Shown piece after piece: positions 51,066-59,130 of a DNA stretch of 64,000 nucleotides. Position 1 is the first letter of the stretch; every line of letters starts with the position of its first letter. The position numbers and the translations under genes were made by a program. The DNA is from Staphylococcus lloydii. Lineage in GTDB: Bacteria > Bacillota > Bacilli > Staphylococcales > Staphylococcaceae. The notes below the pieces were generated by a model, which worked only from the letters and a program-made list of their open reading frames with translations, made no database searches and had not been told where the DNA came from. The stretch is from contig NZ_CP064056.1 of the NCBI RefSeq assembly GCF_015775975.1, positions 1 to 64,000 of the forward strand. Reading direction: 5' to 3'.

Positions 51066-51575
51066 CTATAAGATGGTAAGTGCTGTTTTAATATGCTTAG
51101 CCTTTTTTTGCAGTTTTTCCAAATCTGACTCTATGTCTTTTATAGCTTCCTCAATATCATTAATCATTGGTTTATTAGCTTTAAAAAAAGCATTTCCATA
51201 ATCATCTTTCTCGGGATGGCTATTTAATCGGTATGGAGTTATGTTATGAGTATATTCATCTCTATACTTTACGGTACGAATAGGACTGTTTTTATTAAGT
51301 ATATTCCCTAATTTGTTAAAAGTTTCATTGTCAGAAGACTTTAATTTAGCTACTAGTTCTCTTTTAAAACCTAATTCTAATTTAACTTCATAAGAATGGG
51401 TTAATTCTCTTACTAATGTATACATTAAATCGTGTAAAGTATGTAAAAAATGAAGGGCTATGTTGTGATAATAAAATACCCAAGTCATTATATTTTTAAT
51501 CTTATTAATGGTTTTCATGCTTATTAAGCCAGAATCAGCAAAGTATATGTCAGGATTTTCTTTGGTGATTTCCAT
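51066..51575 (-). CDS. HEPN-motif protein (putative RNase effector)
   Basis: This 169-residue mostly helical protein has the HEPN active-site pattern R-x4-H: Arg105 to His110 in KYRDEYTHNITP, with the frequent polar residue (Asp) after the Arg. Such domains are ribonucleases in toxin-antitoxin, CRISPR-accessory and abortive-infection systems. The C-terminal 40 residues form a likely coiled coil (DIEEAIKDIESDLEKLQKK). It is the first gene of a two-gene unit with the 506-residue protein. The ribosome-binding site is weak. It lies beside the cch operon, where SCC elements carry variable cargo. A non-catalytic HEPN role is possible. Confidence 0.6.
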   Translation of the reverse strand: MEITKENPDIYFADSGLISMKTINKIKNIMTWVFYYHNIALHFLHTLHDLMYTLVRELTHSYEVKLELGFKRELVAKLKSSDNETFNKLGNILNKNSPIRTVKYRDEYTHNITPYRLNSHPEKDDYGNAFFKANKPMINDIEEAIKDIESDLEKLQKKAKHIKTALTIL

Positions 51576-51601
51576 ACTTACATTTTTGACGAATATGTAT
51601 T

Positions 51602-52190
51602 ATAACGGTAAAGCTGAAGAGCATAAAAGAATTTCAAACACCCTACTATTTTTGTTTGATAGCACTAAATATTCATAGGAATTAAGTGAGGACTTTGTAA
51701 AGAATAGCATACAGATAGATATCTTTAACTTTAGTAATGAGTCATCTTTAGTAACAAATGATAAAGCTAAAGCACATTATATAGGGAAAAACAAAAATTT
51801 TATATATTTAAAAAATGTTTGTGGGATAGCTAAGAATGTAATTGTTGAATACTGTCAAAATGTTATTTGAAATGTTTATAGAGAAAAAATACTGGAAATA
51901 TCATGATCACTGGTTAGGATATTGTACAAATGAATTGATACAAATTGACCCACAAGAGAAATATTATAAATTTGGCATTCAGACCGTATCCAGTTATTTA
52001 GATTATATGCAACAAAGGGAAACGTCATTCCCAATATTTTTAGAAATGTTAATGGCGACTTATTACTTAGTAGAAAAAGCAAAAAAGACAGGCTATGCTG
52101 AACTTATTGAAACTTATGTAAATGAAGAAAAACTCATTCCAGCTTTGCCTATTCACCTATCGCCTTTATCTACGCACTCAACCTTTAAAA
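51602..52190 (+). pseudogene. Decayed gene of unknown family
   Basis: Coding-like sequence continues in shifting frames. One frame (51601-51870) reads IGKNKNFIYLKNVCGIAKN before a stop. Another (51842 onwards) gives EKKYWKYHDHWLGYCTNEL and RETSFPIFLEMLMATYYLV, ending around 52140. It then runs into low-complexity sequence that is not protein-like. The W-KYHDHWLGYC pattern hints at an alpha/alpha-toroid enzyme. No intact start is seen. It is probably a remnant of an older cargo gene near the island edge. Confidence 0.5.
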
Positions 52191-52275
52191 TCTACAATTT
52201 CTTTATGCTTATTCATTCACTATCCCTCCACACTCTTCTTATCGTTCTTTTAATTCACACACCCCTTTTCCCTCG

Positions 52276-52623
52276 TCACTCGGTCATGGCAGTTTGTAAT
52301 TTTTGTTCAATTAAGTCGATATGTGTACTGATCAAATTCCGTTGTTCATTCAAGAATTTTAGGTGTGCGCGTAACACGCTTGGGACATCTATTTGGTTTT
52401 GATAAAGCATATCTGTGTTTTTTCGGATTTCTTTTAATGGCATATTCAAATTGCTTAGGCACTGGATAAATTTAATCATTTCGATATCGTCGTCTGTGTA
52501 TAAACGCTTGTTATTGCTATCTCTGTCGATGTGTTTCAAGATATTCTTTTTCTCGTAATAACGCAGTTTGCTTTTAGGTATATTGCAATAATCTGAGACA
52601 TATTCAATGTAATATTGTTTCAT
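52276..52623 (-). CDS. MerR-family transcriptional regulator
   Basis: This 115-residue MerR protein has the N-terminal winged helix YVSDYCNIPKSKLRYYEKKN and RLYTDDDIEMIKFI, and a C-terminal dimerising coiled coil (about 75-112). There is no C-terminal ligand domain. It is divergent from the DJ-1-like gene, with a palindrome in the 77-base gap, so it likely controls that operon in response to oxidative or electrophile stress, as AdhR-type MerR proteins do. The inducer is inferred. Confidence 0.88.
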   Translation of the reverse strand: MKQYYIEYVSDYCNIPKSKLRYYEKKNILKHIDRDSNNKRLYTDDDIEMIKFIQCLSNLNMPLKEIRKNTDMLYQNQIDVPSVLRAHLKFLNEQRNLISTHIDLIEQKLQTAMTE

Positions 52624-52641
52624 GTAAGCATATCCTTTCTC

Positions 52642-52657
52642 TTAAACCAAGGTTTAA
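52642..52657 (+). promoter_or_regulatory. MerR operator in the divergent promoter
   Basis: TTAAACC-AA-GGTTTAA is a near-perfect inverted repeat placed between the two start sites, with TACTCTATATAAA (about 52666-52678) as a -10 candidate for the plus-strand operon. MerR proteins bind such repeats between the -35 and -10 elements. Confidence 0.65.
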
Positions 52658-52700
52658 CTGATATTGTACTCTATATAAACATGAATGAGGAGGAAATACA

Positions 52701-53384
52701 ATGAAAAAAGCTTTAATTGTTGTAACAAACATTGCGAAATACGATAATTTAGACAGACCTACGGGTGCGTGGTTCTCAGAGGTTACGCACTTTGCGAAAG
52801 ATTTCTATGACGCAGGTTATGATGTTGATTTCGTAAGTCCGAACGGTGGATATGTGCCTCTTGATCCTATCAGTCTTAGCCCTGAAATGATGGGAGCTGA
52901 GGACTGGGAATACTACACGGATCATGATTATATGAATAAATTTGGACAAACATTATCTCCAAAAGAGGTTAATCCTAGCGACTATCAAGCCATTTACTTT
53001 GCAGGTGGACATGGTGCGATTTGGGATTTTAGAAATAACAAAGAACTTAACGACATTGCGTTAAGTATTTACAATAATCAAGGCGTTCTCTCTTCTGTAT
53101 GTCATGGTGCGGCTGGTCTACTCGATATTAAAGAAAATGGCGATTACCTCGTTCGTCATAAAGACGTGACTGGTTTTACAAATAGTGAAGAACAAGCAAA
53201 TGGTACAACTGAATACATGCCATATTTATTAGAAGACGAATTTATTAGTAACGGTGCACATTTTAAAAAAGAGGATGACTGGAGCAATTTCGCAGTCGTA
53301 GATGGTCGCATTGTGACTGGTCAAAATCCTCAATCAGGACATGCTGTTGCTGAACGTGCTTTAAAAATCTTAGCTAATCAATAA
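52701..53384 (+). CDS. DJ-1/PfpI-family protein (type 1 glutamine amidotransferase-like, Hsp31 type)
   Basis: This 227-residue DJ-1-superfamily protein has the nucleophilic Cys in SVCHGAAGLLD (near residue 135) and the GGHGAIWDF loop. Members act as glyoxalase III, deglycase or holding chaperones in carbonyl stress. GAGGAGG precedes the ATG. It is the first gene of the MerR-controlled run, followed by two NAD(P)-dependent oxidoreductases and a DoxX-like gene. The detailed activity is inferred from the family. Confidence 0.85.
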   Translation: MKKALIVVTNIAKYDNLDRPTGAWFSEVTHFAKDFYDAGYDVDFVSPNGGYVPLDPISLSPEMMGAEDWEYYTDHDYMNKFGQTLSPKEVNPSDYQAIYFAGGHGAIWDFRNNKELNDIALSIYNNQGVLSSVCHGAAGLLDIKENGDYLVRHKDVTGFTNSEEQANGTTEYMPYLLEDEFISNGAHFKKEDDWSNFAVVDGRIVTGQNPQSGHAVAERALKILANQ

Positions 53385-53405
53385 TTTCATAAAGGAGCGA
53401 TACAC

Positions 53406-54071
53406 ATGAAATCATTAATTATTGGCGCTAATGGTGGCGTCGGTCAACATCTTATACGTAAACTGAAAGCACGAGATGTTGATTTTACTGCCGGTGTTAG
53501 AAAAGAAGAACAAGTTGAAGTTTTAAAAGCAGATGGTATTGATGCAACTTACATTGATGTTGCAAAACAATCTATTGATGAATTAATAGAATTATTTAAA
53601 CCGTATGATCAAATCCTTTTTTCCGTCGGTTCTGGTGGAAGCACAGGTGACGATCAAACAATCATAGTAGATTTAGACGGTGCAGTGAAAGCAATTAAAG
53701 CAAGTGAACACGTCGGTCGTCAACACTTTGTTATGGTATCAACGTACGACTCACGTCGAGAAGCGTTTGATGCGTCAGGCGACTTGAAACCATATACCAT
53801 TGCAAAACATTATGCGGATGACTACTTAAGACATTCAAATTTAAAATATACCATCGTGCATCCAGGCGCATTAACTAACGATCATGAAACGCAACAATTC
53901 AATATGAGTGCGCAATTTGAAAATGTACAAAATCCGTCTATTACAAGAGAAGATGTAGCAGAAGTGCTTGTTTCTGTGTTAACTGATGAAGCATTAAAAG
54001 GTCACGAATTCCAAATCATCAATGGTGATTTGTCATTATCAGACGCTACGACTAAATATCTGGAGGAATAA
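53406..54071 (+). CDS. NAD(P)-binding SDR-like oxidoreductase (YwnB/NmrA type)
   Basis: This 221-residue Rossmann-fold protein starts with the dinucleotide motif MKSLIIGANGGVGQHLIRKL (GxxGxxG). The active-site region has a Tyr in KPYTIAKHYAD and HPGALTND further on, as in atypical SDRs. The substrate is unknown. AAAGGAG precedes the ATG, and the stop is three bases before the next gene, so the operon is tight. Confidence 0.82.
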   Translation: MKSLIIGANGGVGQHLIRKLKARDVDFTAGVRKEEQVEVLKADGIDATYIDVAKQSIDELIELFKPYDQILFSVGSGGSTGDDQTIIVDLDGAVKAIKASEHVGRQHFVMVSTYDSRREAFDASGDLKPYTIAKHYADDYLRHSNLKYTIVHPGALTNDHETQQFNMSAQFENVQNPSITREDVAEVLVSVLTDEALKGHEFQIINGDLSLSDATTKYLEE

Positions 54072-54074
54072 TAA

Positions 54075-55079
54075 ATGAATAATCAACAAGTTGTACTTGC
54101 AAAACGACCACAAAGTATCCCTCAAGACGATGTATTTAGATTTGAAACAATAGAAACTCGAGAACCACATGCAGGTGAGGTTCAAGTAGAATCCATTTAT
54201 GTATCTGTAGATCCTTACATGAGAGGCAGAATGAATGATACAAAAAGTTATGTTCAACCTTTCCAAGTGAATGAGCCATTACAAGGTCATATTGTTGGAA
54301 AAGTCACACAATCGAACGATGAACGTCTATCTGTCGGCGATTATGTCACAGGCATATTACCATGGAAAAAGATAAATACAGTGAATGGAGACGATGTGAC
54401 CCCTGTGCCATCAAAAGATGTACCATTACATTTATATTTGAGTGTTTTAGGCATGCCGGGAATGACGGCCTATACAGGATTGCTTCAAATTGGTCAACCA
54501 CAATCTGGCGAGACGGTTGTCGTGTCAGCTGCATCAGGTGCAGTAGGCTCTGTCGTAGGACAAATTGCTAAGATTAAAGGCGCAAAAGTTGTCGGTATTG
54601 CTGGTGGTAAGCAGAAAACAACATATTTAACAGATGAATTAGGATTTGATGCGGCCATTGACTATAAACAAGATGATTTCGCACAACAACTCGAAGCGGC
54701 TGTACCAGATGGTATTGATGTGTATTTTGAAAATGTAGGCGGCGCAATTTCTGATGAAGTGTTTAAACACTTAAATCGATTTGCACGCGTTCCGGTATGT
54801 GGTGCAATTTCAGCATATAATAATGAAAAAGACGATATTGGACCACGTATCCAAGGAACGTTGATTAAAAATCAAGCATTGATGCAAGGTTTTGTAGTAG
54901 CACAATTCGCTGATCATTTTAAAGAAGCAAGCGAACAACTCGCACAATGGGTGTCTGAAGGTAAAATTAAATTTGAAGTGACGATAGATGAAGGTTTTGA
55001 TAATTTACCTTCTGCATTTAGAAAGTTATTCACAGGAGAGAATTTTGGTAAACAAGTTGTCAAAGTCGCTGAAGAATAG
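54075..55079 (+). CDS. NADP-dependent medium-chain oxidoreductase (zinc-free MDR)
   Basis: This 334-residue MDR-superfamily enzyme of the leukotriene-B4 dehydrogenase / curcumin-reductase type lacks the zinc ligands of alcohol dehydrogenases. The NADP site is seen in VVSAASGAVGSVVGQIAK and the adjacent GIAGGKQKT. The N-terminal SVDPYMRGRMND is typical of the group. Members reduce alpha,beta-unsaturated carbonyls with NADPH, which fits a role in electrophile detoxification within this MerR-linked operon. GGAGGA precedes the ATG. Confidence 0.87.
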   Translation: MNNQQVVLAKRPQSIPQDDVFRFETIETREPHAGEVQVESIYVSVDPYMRGRMNDTKSYVQPFQVNEPLQGHIVGKVTQSNDERLSVGDYVTGILPWKKINTVNGDDVTPVPSKDVPLHLYLSVLGMPGMTAYTGLLQIGQPQSGETVVVSAASGAVGSVVGQIAKIKGAKVVGIAGGKQKTTYLTDELGFDAAIDYKQDDFAQQLEAAVPDGIDVYFENVGGAISDEVFKHLNRFARVPVCGAISAYNNEKDDIGPRIQGTLIKNQALMQGFVVAQFADHFKEASEQLAQWVSEGKIKFEVTIDEGFDNLPSAFRKLFTGENFGKQVVKVAEE

Positions 55080-55088
55080 CAGAAGACT

Positions 55089-55454
55089 ATGAAAAATATC
55101 ATCGTAAGACTCATATTTAGTTTACTGTTTTATAAAAGTGGTGTTGCACACTTTAAAAATAAAGATATGTTTTTAAAAATCGTGCCGTCCTATTTACCTT
55201 TCAAACACGCAATAGTTAAGTATTCGGGCATATTAGAATTTACAATTGCTTTTTATGTACTCGGTGCTAAAAATAGATCACGCGTAAGAAAAGTAGTACA
55301 AGGATTCCTTTGGCTCGTATTTCCTGCAAATATTTACGCTGCACGTAAGAACATCTCTTATAAAGATGAAAGAGATGAAACAGATAGTGTTAAGCAGCAT
55401 GTCATTCGTTTACCATCACAATTTGTCATGGTCGCACTTGCGAAACTATTATAA
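55089..55454 (+). CDS. DoxX-like small membrane protein
   Basis: This 121-residue protein has three to four hydrophobic segments and the DoxX-like opening LIFSLLFYKSGVAHFKN. DoxX proteins are linked to redox homeostasis at the membrane. It starts ten bases after the oxidoreductase stop and ends the operon before a strong terminator. The function in staphylococci is not defined. Confidence 0.72.
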   Translation: MKNIIVRLIFSLLFYKSGVAHFKNKDMFLKIVPSYLPFKHAIVKYSGILEFTIAFYVLGAKNRSRVRKVVQGFLWLVFPANIYAARKNISYKDERDETDSVKQHVIRLPSQFVMVALAKLL

Positions 55455-55469
55455 GACTTATCATAGCCA

Positions 55470-55505
55470 CGCCTGGAACATTACTTTTGTTCCAGGCGAT
55501 TTTTT
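55470..55505 (+). terminator. Terminator of the MerR-linked operon
   Basis: CGCCTGGAACA and TGTTCCAGGCG form a perfect 11-bp stem with a short loop, followed by ATTTTTT. Confidence 0.92.
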
Positions 55506-55769
55506 AATATTTACACTTAAAATCGACGTATATCAAATGATTCTCTTGACAACGCTTATGTGCTCTTTGTTTAAATAAGCTCATATCAGACATTTACTTT
55601 TCAATTTTTCTATAGTGATAAGCTTCTAAATTAAGAAAAGCATAAGTTAATTTGCTTGTATGAGTGTAAGAAGAAATAAAAAATGTATTTTATCATGTGA
55701 TGCTATCGCAACATTGTAACATTAATGTAATAACGTGACCTGTAAGACAAATATGAGGGGAGGGTTTTT

Positions 55770-56200
55770 ATGAAAAAAGTTTCTAACTTTATTTTAGCTA
55801 GTAGTTTAGTTTTGGGCTTTTTCGTAACGCCCGAATTATTTAATATCACTCAAGCACATGCGCAAGAATCTGTGAAACCTTATTATAGTTACAGTGGTTA
55901 TACAGCAAATCAAAGTAATTTTATTCTAGATAAGAATTTTAAAACATCTCAAAAAGCTGATAACTTCAAGATTAATAATCACAAGATTACTAAAAATGCA
56001 TTAGCTAAAAATTATAAAGATTTACACGATCCAACATATTACGGGGTTTCTAATCATAAAACGAATGGTGTTTTCTTTTTATTAGACGGTAAGTCAGTGA
56101 GCAAAAATAATTATTGAATCATTACGGTGAAGCAAAGTATACATCTACATCAGCCTGAGCCAAAGAATATATGTATAAAATTGGAAATGATGACTTTTAA
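55770..56200 (+). pseudogene. IsaB-like secreted protein, frameshifted second copy
   Basis: The signal peptide (to about residue 32, AHA) and mature start KPYYSYSGYTANQSNFILD match the IsaB family and the intact copy at 25074. The frame stops after GKSVSKNNY at 56117. A different frame continues with LNHYGEAKYTSTS, matching KHYGNGKV of the intact copy, then another stop at about 56150 and KEYMYKIGNDDF. So the gene is broken by at least a frameshift and a nonsense change. GGGGAGGG precedes the ATG. A truncated 115-residue protein could still be secreted. Confidence 0.75.
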
Positions 56201-56601
56201 AATATAAAGTTGTAGTAGATACATTGTAAAAATAAACTTAAATTGCTCAAATACTTTTCAATAATATCAAGATATATATTAAATCGAAAGTGATTATATA
56301 GTACCAAAGCAAATATGGTACTAATTCCAGATTATACAGGAAAAGATAAAGAATTTTTTATACTAGTGACATCATTAAAGCAAGTAAGATTATTCCTTTT
56401 TTAGTCAAATTCTTGTGGTTTGATAAATTTATTGATTAATTATTATAAATAAAGATTGAAAAGCTTTAAGAAGGGTATAATTTTAAATAAGAGACTTGGA
56501 GCTCTTGTCAATTAAGATAATGAGCAAGTGAGCTCGTTAAGTTAAAGATGAGCTGAGGTAAAGTTTACCTGCTCATCTTTTTCTATTTGGAGGCTAAATA
56601 T
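56201..56601 (+). promoter_or_regulatory. Leader and promoter region of the SDR-tspO-crt run
   Basis: No gene is seen in 400 bases. GGGTAT at 56473-56478, with ATTGAA at 56455-56460, is a weak match to the SigB promoter (GTTTAA, spacer, GGGTAT). SigB drives crtOPQMN in S. aureus. A second inverted repeat pairs GAGCTCTTG (56500 region) with CAAGTGAGCTC (56524 region). A full terminator hairpin follows just before the first gene. Confidence 0.4.
56543..56585 (+). terminator. Terminator hairpin immediately upstream of the SDR gene
   Basis: AAAGATGAGC (56543-56552) pairs with GCTCATCTTT (56570-56579), with an inner AGGTAAA/TTTACCT stem, and TTTTTCTATTT follows. It ends at the GGAGG ribosome-binding site of the next gene, so any transcript starting further upstream must read through it. 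Confidence 0.8.
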
Positions 56602-58101
56602 ATGAAAAAAATATTATTAACAGGCGCTTCGGGATATATCGGTAGTCACTTAATGAATAAATTAAAAGATAACTATGAAATTATAGCTATTTCTAGAAAT
56701 ATAGAAAATAAATCAAATGAACACAATGTTACTTGGAAGGCAGCTGACTTGTTTGATTTAAATGAAATCACTGAGGTAATGGAGGATATTGATATCGCTA
56801 TATATCTTGTCCATTCTATGATGCCTTCAGCTAAGTTGACGCAGGCGAGCTTTGAAGATATGGATGCATTATTAGCTGATAATTTTGCTAAAGCCGCAAG
56901 TTATAACAAAGTTCAGCATATTGTATTTATGAGTGGTTTGATACCTAATACAAGTGAATTATCACCACATTTAAGAAGCCGTTTAGAGTGCGAACAGATT
57001 TTAGGATCATATGGTGTACCAGTAAGTACTTTAAGAGCGGGTTTGATTATAGGCTCTAAAGGAAGTTCTTACCCTATATTAAAAAAATTAGTGGATAGAT
57101 TACCTGGCCTGTTACTGCCAAAATGGGCTTATAATACAACATTGCCAGTTGCAATAGACGACGTGATTGACGGTTTATATAAAATTGTAGAGCGTAATCC
57201 AAATGAGAACGAATCGATAGATATTGGTGGACCTAGTCATATGACTTATAAAGATCTATTCAAGCAAACTGCAGAGGTACTAGATAAACGATTACCTACG
57301 ATAGATTTGCCTATTATTCCCATTTGGCTAAGTAAATATTGGGTGAAACTTATTTCAGGTGTTCCAAAAGAAATGGTCTATCCGTTAATGGATAGCTTAA
57401 TTCATGATATGATTAGAAATGATGAAAATATTGTGAAGGACATTTCTATAGGCAAGATTGATTATAAGGAAAGTGTGCGTAATGCCTTGGAAGAAGAAAC
57501 TAAGACACAAAAGAAAGGGAAGTCATCACGTAAGGGCGATATTAAAGATGTTAGAGCAATATCAAGGGTAGTCTTACCTAAAGATGTAAATATGATTCAA
57601 TTGGCAGAATCATATGCAAATTTTTTAAATAGAATTACATTAAATGTCGTTAATAGTGATTTTAACGAAGATAACTTTACGATTAGTGTGCCGTGTTTAA
57701 ATAAGGACTTATTATTATTAAGTAAAGATTTTAAAGCTTCTAATAACGAGAGAATTTTATATCGAATTGTTGGTGGAGATTTCGCTTTAGATTCAGATGG
57801 TGGTAATGCGAGATTAGAGTTTAGAAGATTACCTAATAGTGACGCATGTATCATAGCGTTACAAGAATATGAACCGACGTTACCTTGGTGGGTATATAAG
57901 TATACCCAAGCAAAAGTTCATAAAAGTGTAATGAATCTTTTTAAATTCAAGATTAATAGCCAAAAAACTAATAAAGGAGAATACTTTAATATGAAGAAGT
58001 TTATTTTGCCAATTGTTATTACAGGTGCAATTGTTTTGAAAGTATATGGATTGAAAAAGTATTTAGCTAGAAAAAATAACATGTCTAATGCCGAACTATA
58101 G
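56602..58101 (+). CDS. NAD(P)H-binding SDR/epimerase-like protein with C-terminal DUF2867-like part
   Basis: This 499-residue protein has a Rossmann start MKKILLTGASGYIGSHLMNK and atypical-SDR features (YLVHSMMPSAK, STLRAGLIIGSKGSS). The C-terminal half (about 320-460) resembles the DUF2867/SRPBCC-like part, with LPWWVYKYTQAKVH, and a final hydrophobic segment (KFILPIVITGAIVLKV). The start ATG has GGAGG ten bases upstream. The TTG at 56587 overlaps that site. It leads a co-directional run into tspO and crtO, so a link to carotenoid or redox metabolism is possible but unproven. Confidence 0.72.
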   Translation: MKKILLTGASGYIGSHLMNKLKDNYEIIAISRNIENKSNEHNVTWKAADLFDLNEITEVMEDIDIAIYLVHSMMPSAKLTQASFEDMDALLADNFAKAASYNKVQHIVFMSGLIPNTSELSPHLRSRLECEQILGSYGVPVSTLRAGLIIGSKGSSYPILKKLVDRLPGLLLPKWAYNTTLPVAIDDVIDGLYKIVERNPNENESIDIGGPSHMTYKDLFKQTAEVLDKRLPTIDLPIIPIWLSKYWVKLISGVPKEMVYPLMDSLIHDMIRNDENIVKDISIGKIDYKESVRNALEEETKTQKKGKSSRKGDIKDVRAISRVVLPKDVNMIQLAESYANFLNRITLNVVNSDFNEDNFTISVPCLNKDLLLLSKDFKASNNERILYRIVGGDFALDSDGGNARLEFRRLPNSDACIIALQEYEPTLPWWVYKYTQAKVHKSVMNLFKFKINSQKTNKGEYFNMKKFILPIVITGAIVLKVYGLKKYLARKNNMSNAEL

Positions 58102-58151
58102 CTATTAGATATAATAGCTAGTTACTTTTTCAAAAAAAGAGGGGATCAACT

Positions 58152-58652
58152 ATGAAAGCAAACGGGATAATTAAAAAAATTATAAAAGTTATAACACCAA
58201 TTACAGGTGGTAAATTTATAGGGAAATTTGCAGTGAAAAACGCGAGAAAAGATTATAAAAATAATGTTAAACCACCTTTTTCACCACCCGGCTATGTCTT
58301 TCCAATTGTGTGGCCAATACTTTATACAACGATGGGCGTAGCTTATGCATTAGTGACTAATAAATCTACTAGTAAGGCTTTGAAAGGTGCTTATTACTCA
58401 CAATTAAGCCTGAATTATCTATGGTCGATATTATACTTCAAATATAAATTACGCTTTAGTGCGTTGATAGAGAGTGTTGTATTACTGGGCGCAGTAGTTA
58501 CAACAACTGTAAAATTTTTCAATGTAAAAAAAGTTGCTGGCATTTTACTAGTTCCATATATGCTTTGGAGCGCTTTTGCTACTTATTTAACAGCTGGTAA
58601 TTGGTATTTAAATAAAGATAACCCAAGCTATACAGCGAAATCTGAGCATTAA
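58152..58652 (+). CDS. tspO: TspO/MBR family protein
   Basis: This 166-residue translocator-protein homologue has five membrane segments after a polar N-terminus of about 40 residues. The family signature PPFSPPGYVFPIVWPILYT and the later W-rich LNYLWSILYFKYK are clear. TspO proteins bind porphyrins and respond to stress or oxygen. In photosynthetic bacteria they affect carotenoid and bacteriochlorophyll genes. The position right before crtO is suggestive. AGAGGGGATC precedes the ATG. Confidence 0.9.
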   Translation: MKANGIIKKIIKVITPITGGKFIGKFAVKNARKDYKNNVKPPFSPPGYVFPIVWPILYTTMGVAYALVTNKSTSKALKGAYYSQLSLNYLWSILYFKYKLRFSALIESVVLLGAVVTTTVKFFNVKKVAGILLVPYMLWSAFATYLTAGNWYLNKDNPSYTAKSEH

Positions 58653-58653
58653 A

Positions 58654-59130
58654 TTGATAAAAAAGATTATATATATTGCGCTATATTGGTTTATAGTTCA
58701 AATGATTATTGCTCAACTTGGTACTCGTATTAGTTATAAGTTCTTAGAAAAAGATAATAAGTATTTTCGAAGTTGGAATATTGAACAAGAGGGTCAATTA
58801 TGGCAACAATTAGTTAAAGTGCAATATTGGAAAGATTATTTGCCAGACGGTCAAAATCTTAACCCTAATATCAGTAGTAAAGCGACTTTCGATTTATCTA
58901 AAAATATGAATGATATACAGCGATTTATATTAGAAACTAGACGTGCAGAGGTGGTTCATCTGCTATCCATATTTCCTGTTATTGCGTTTTTTAAAGCGTC
59001 AAAAAGCGTTAAAATAATTAATTTTATATATGTCATTATAGCTAATGTGCCTTGTATGATTGTTCAGCGCTATAATCGCCCTAAGTTAATACGTATTTAT
59101 AATAAATTACAAAAAAGAAAAGGTGATTAA
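58654..59130 (+). CDS. crtO: Glycosyl-4,4'-diaponeurosporenoate acyltransferase
   Basis: CrtO adds a fatty acid to the glucosyl carotenoid in the last step of staphyloxanthin synthesis. The 158-residue protein matches S. aureus CrtO (165 residues) at IAQLGTRISYKF and IIANVPCMIVQRYNRPKL, with one N-terminal and one C-terminal membrane segment. The start is TTG, two bases after the tspO stop. Its ribosome-binding site is poor, so translation probably depends on coupling. crtP follows at the next base after the stop. Confidence 0.88.
   Translation: MIKKIIYIALYWFIVQMIIAQLGTRISYKFLEKDNKYFRSWNIEQEGQLWQQLVKVQYWKDYLPDGQNLNPNISSKATFDLSKNMNDIQRFILETRRAEVVHLLSIFPVIAFFKASKSVKIINFIYVIIANVPCMIVQRYNRPKLIRIYNKLQKRKGD

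Noticed and set aside
35081..52275. Search for mecA, mecR1, mecI or an insertion sequence
   Set aside because: No such gene, transposase or terminal inverted repeats of an IS were recognised in the island.
52390..52640. Two AAGCATATC sequences as possible right att site
   Set aside because: One is inside the merR gene and the match ends after nine bases. Not enough for an SCC core.
55366..55578. Open frame of 70 codons overlapping the DoxX-like gene end
   Set aside because: Runs through the terminator at 55470-55505 in a different frame from the real gene.
55612..55630. GAAGCTTATCAC on the minus strand, similar to the SCC att core
   Set aside because: Orientation is opposite to rlmH and the second half does not match, so it is probably chance.
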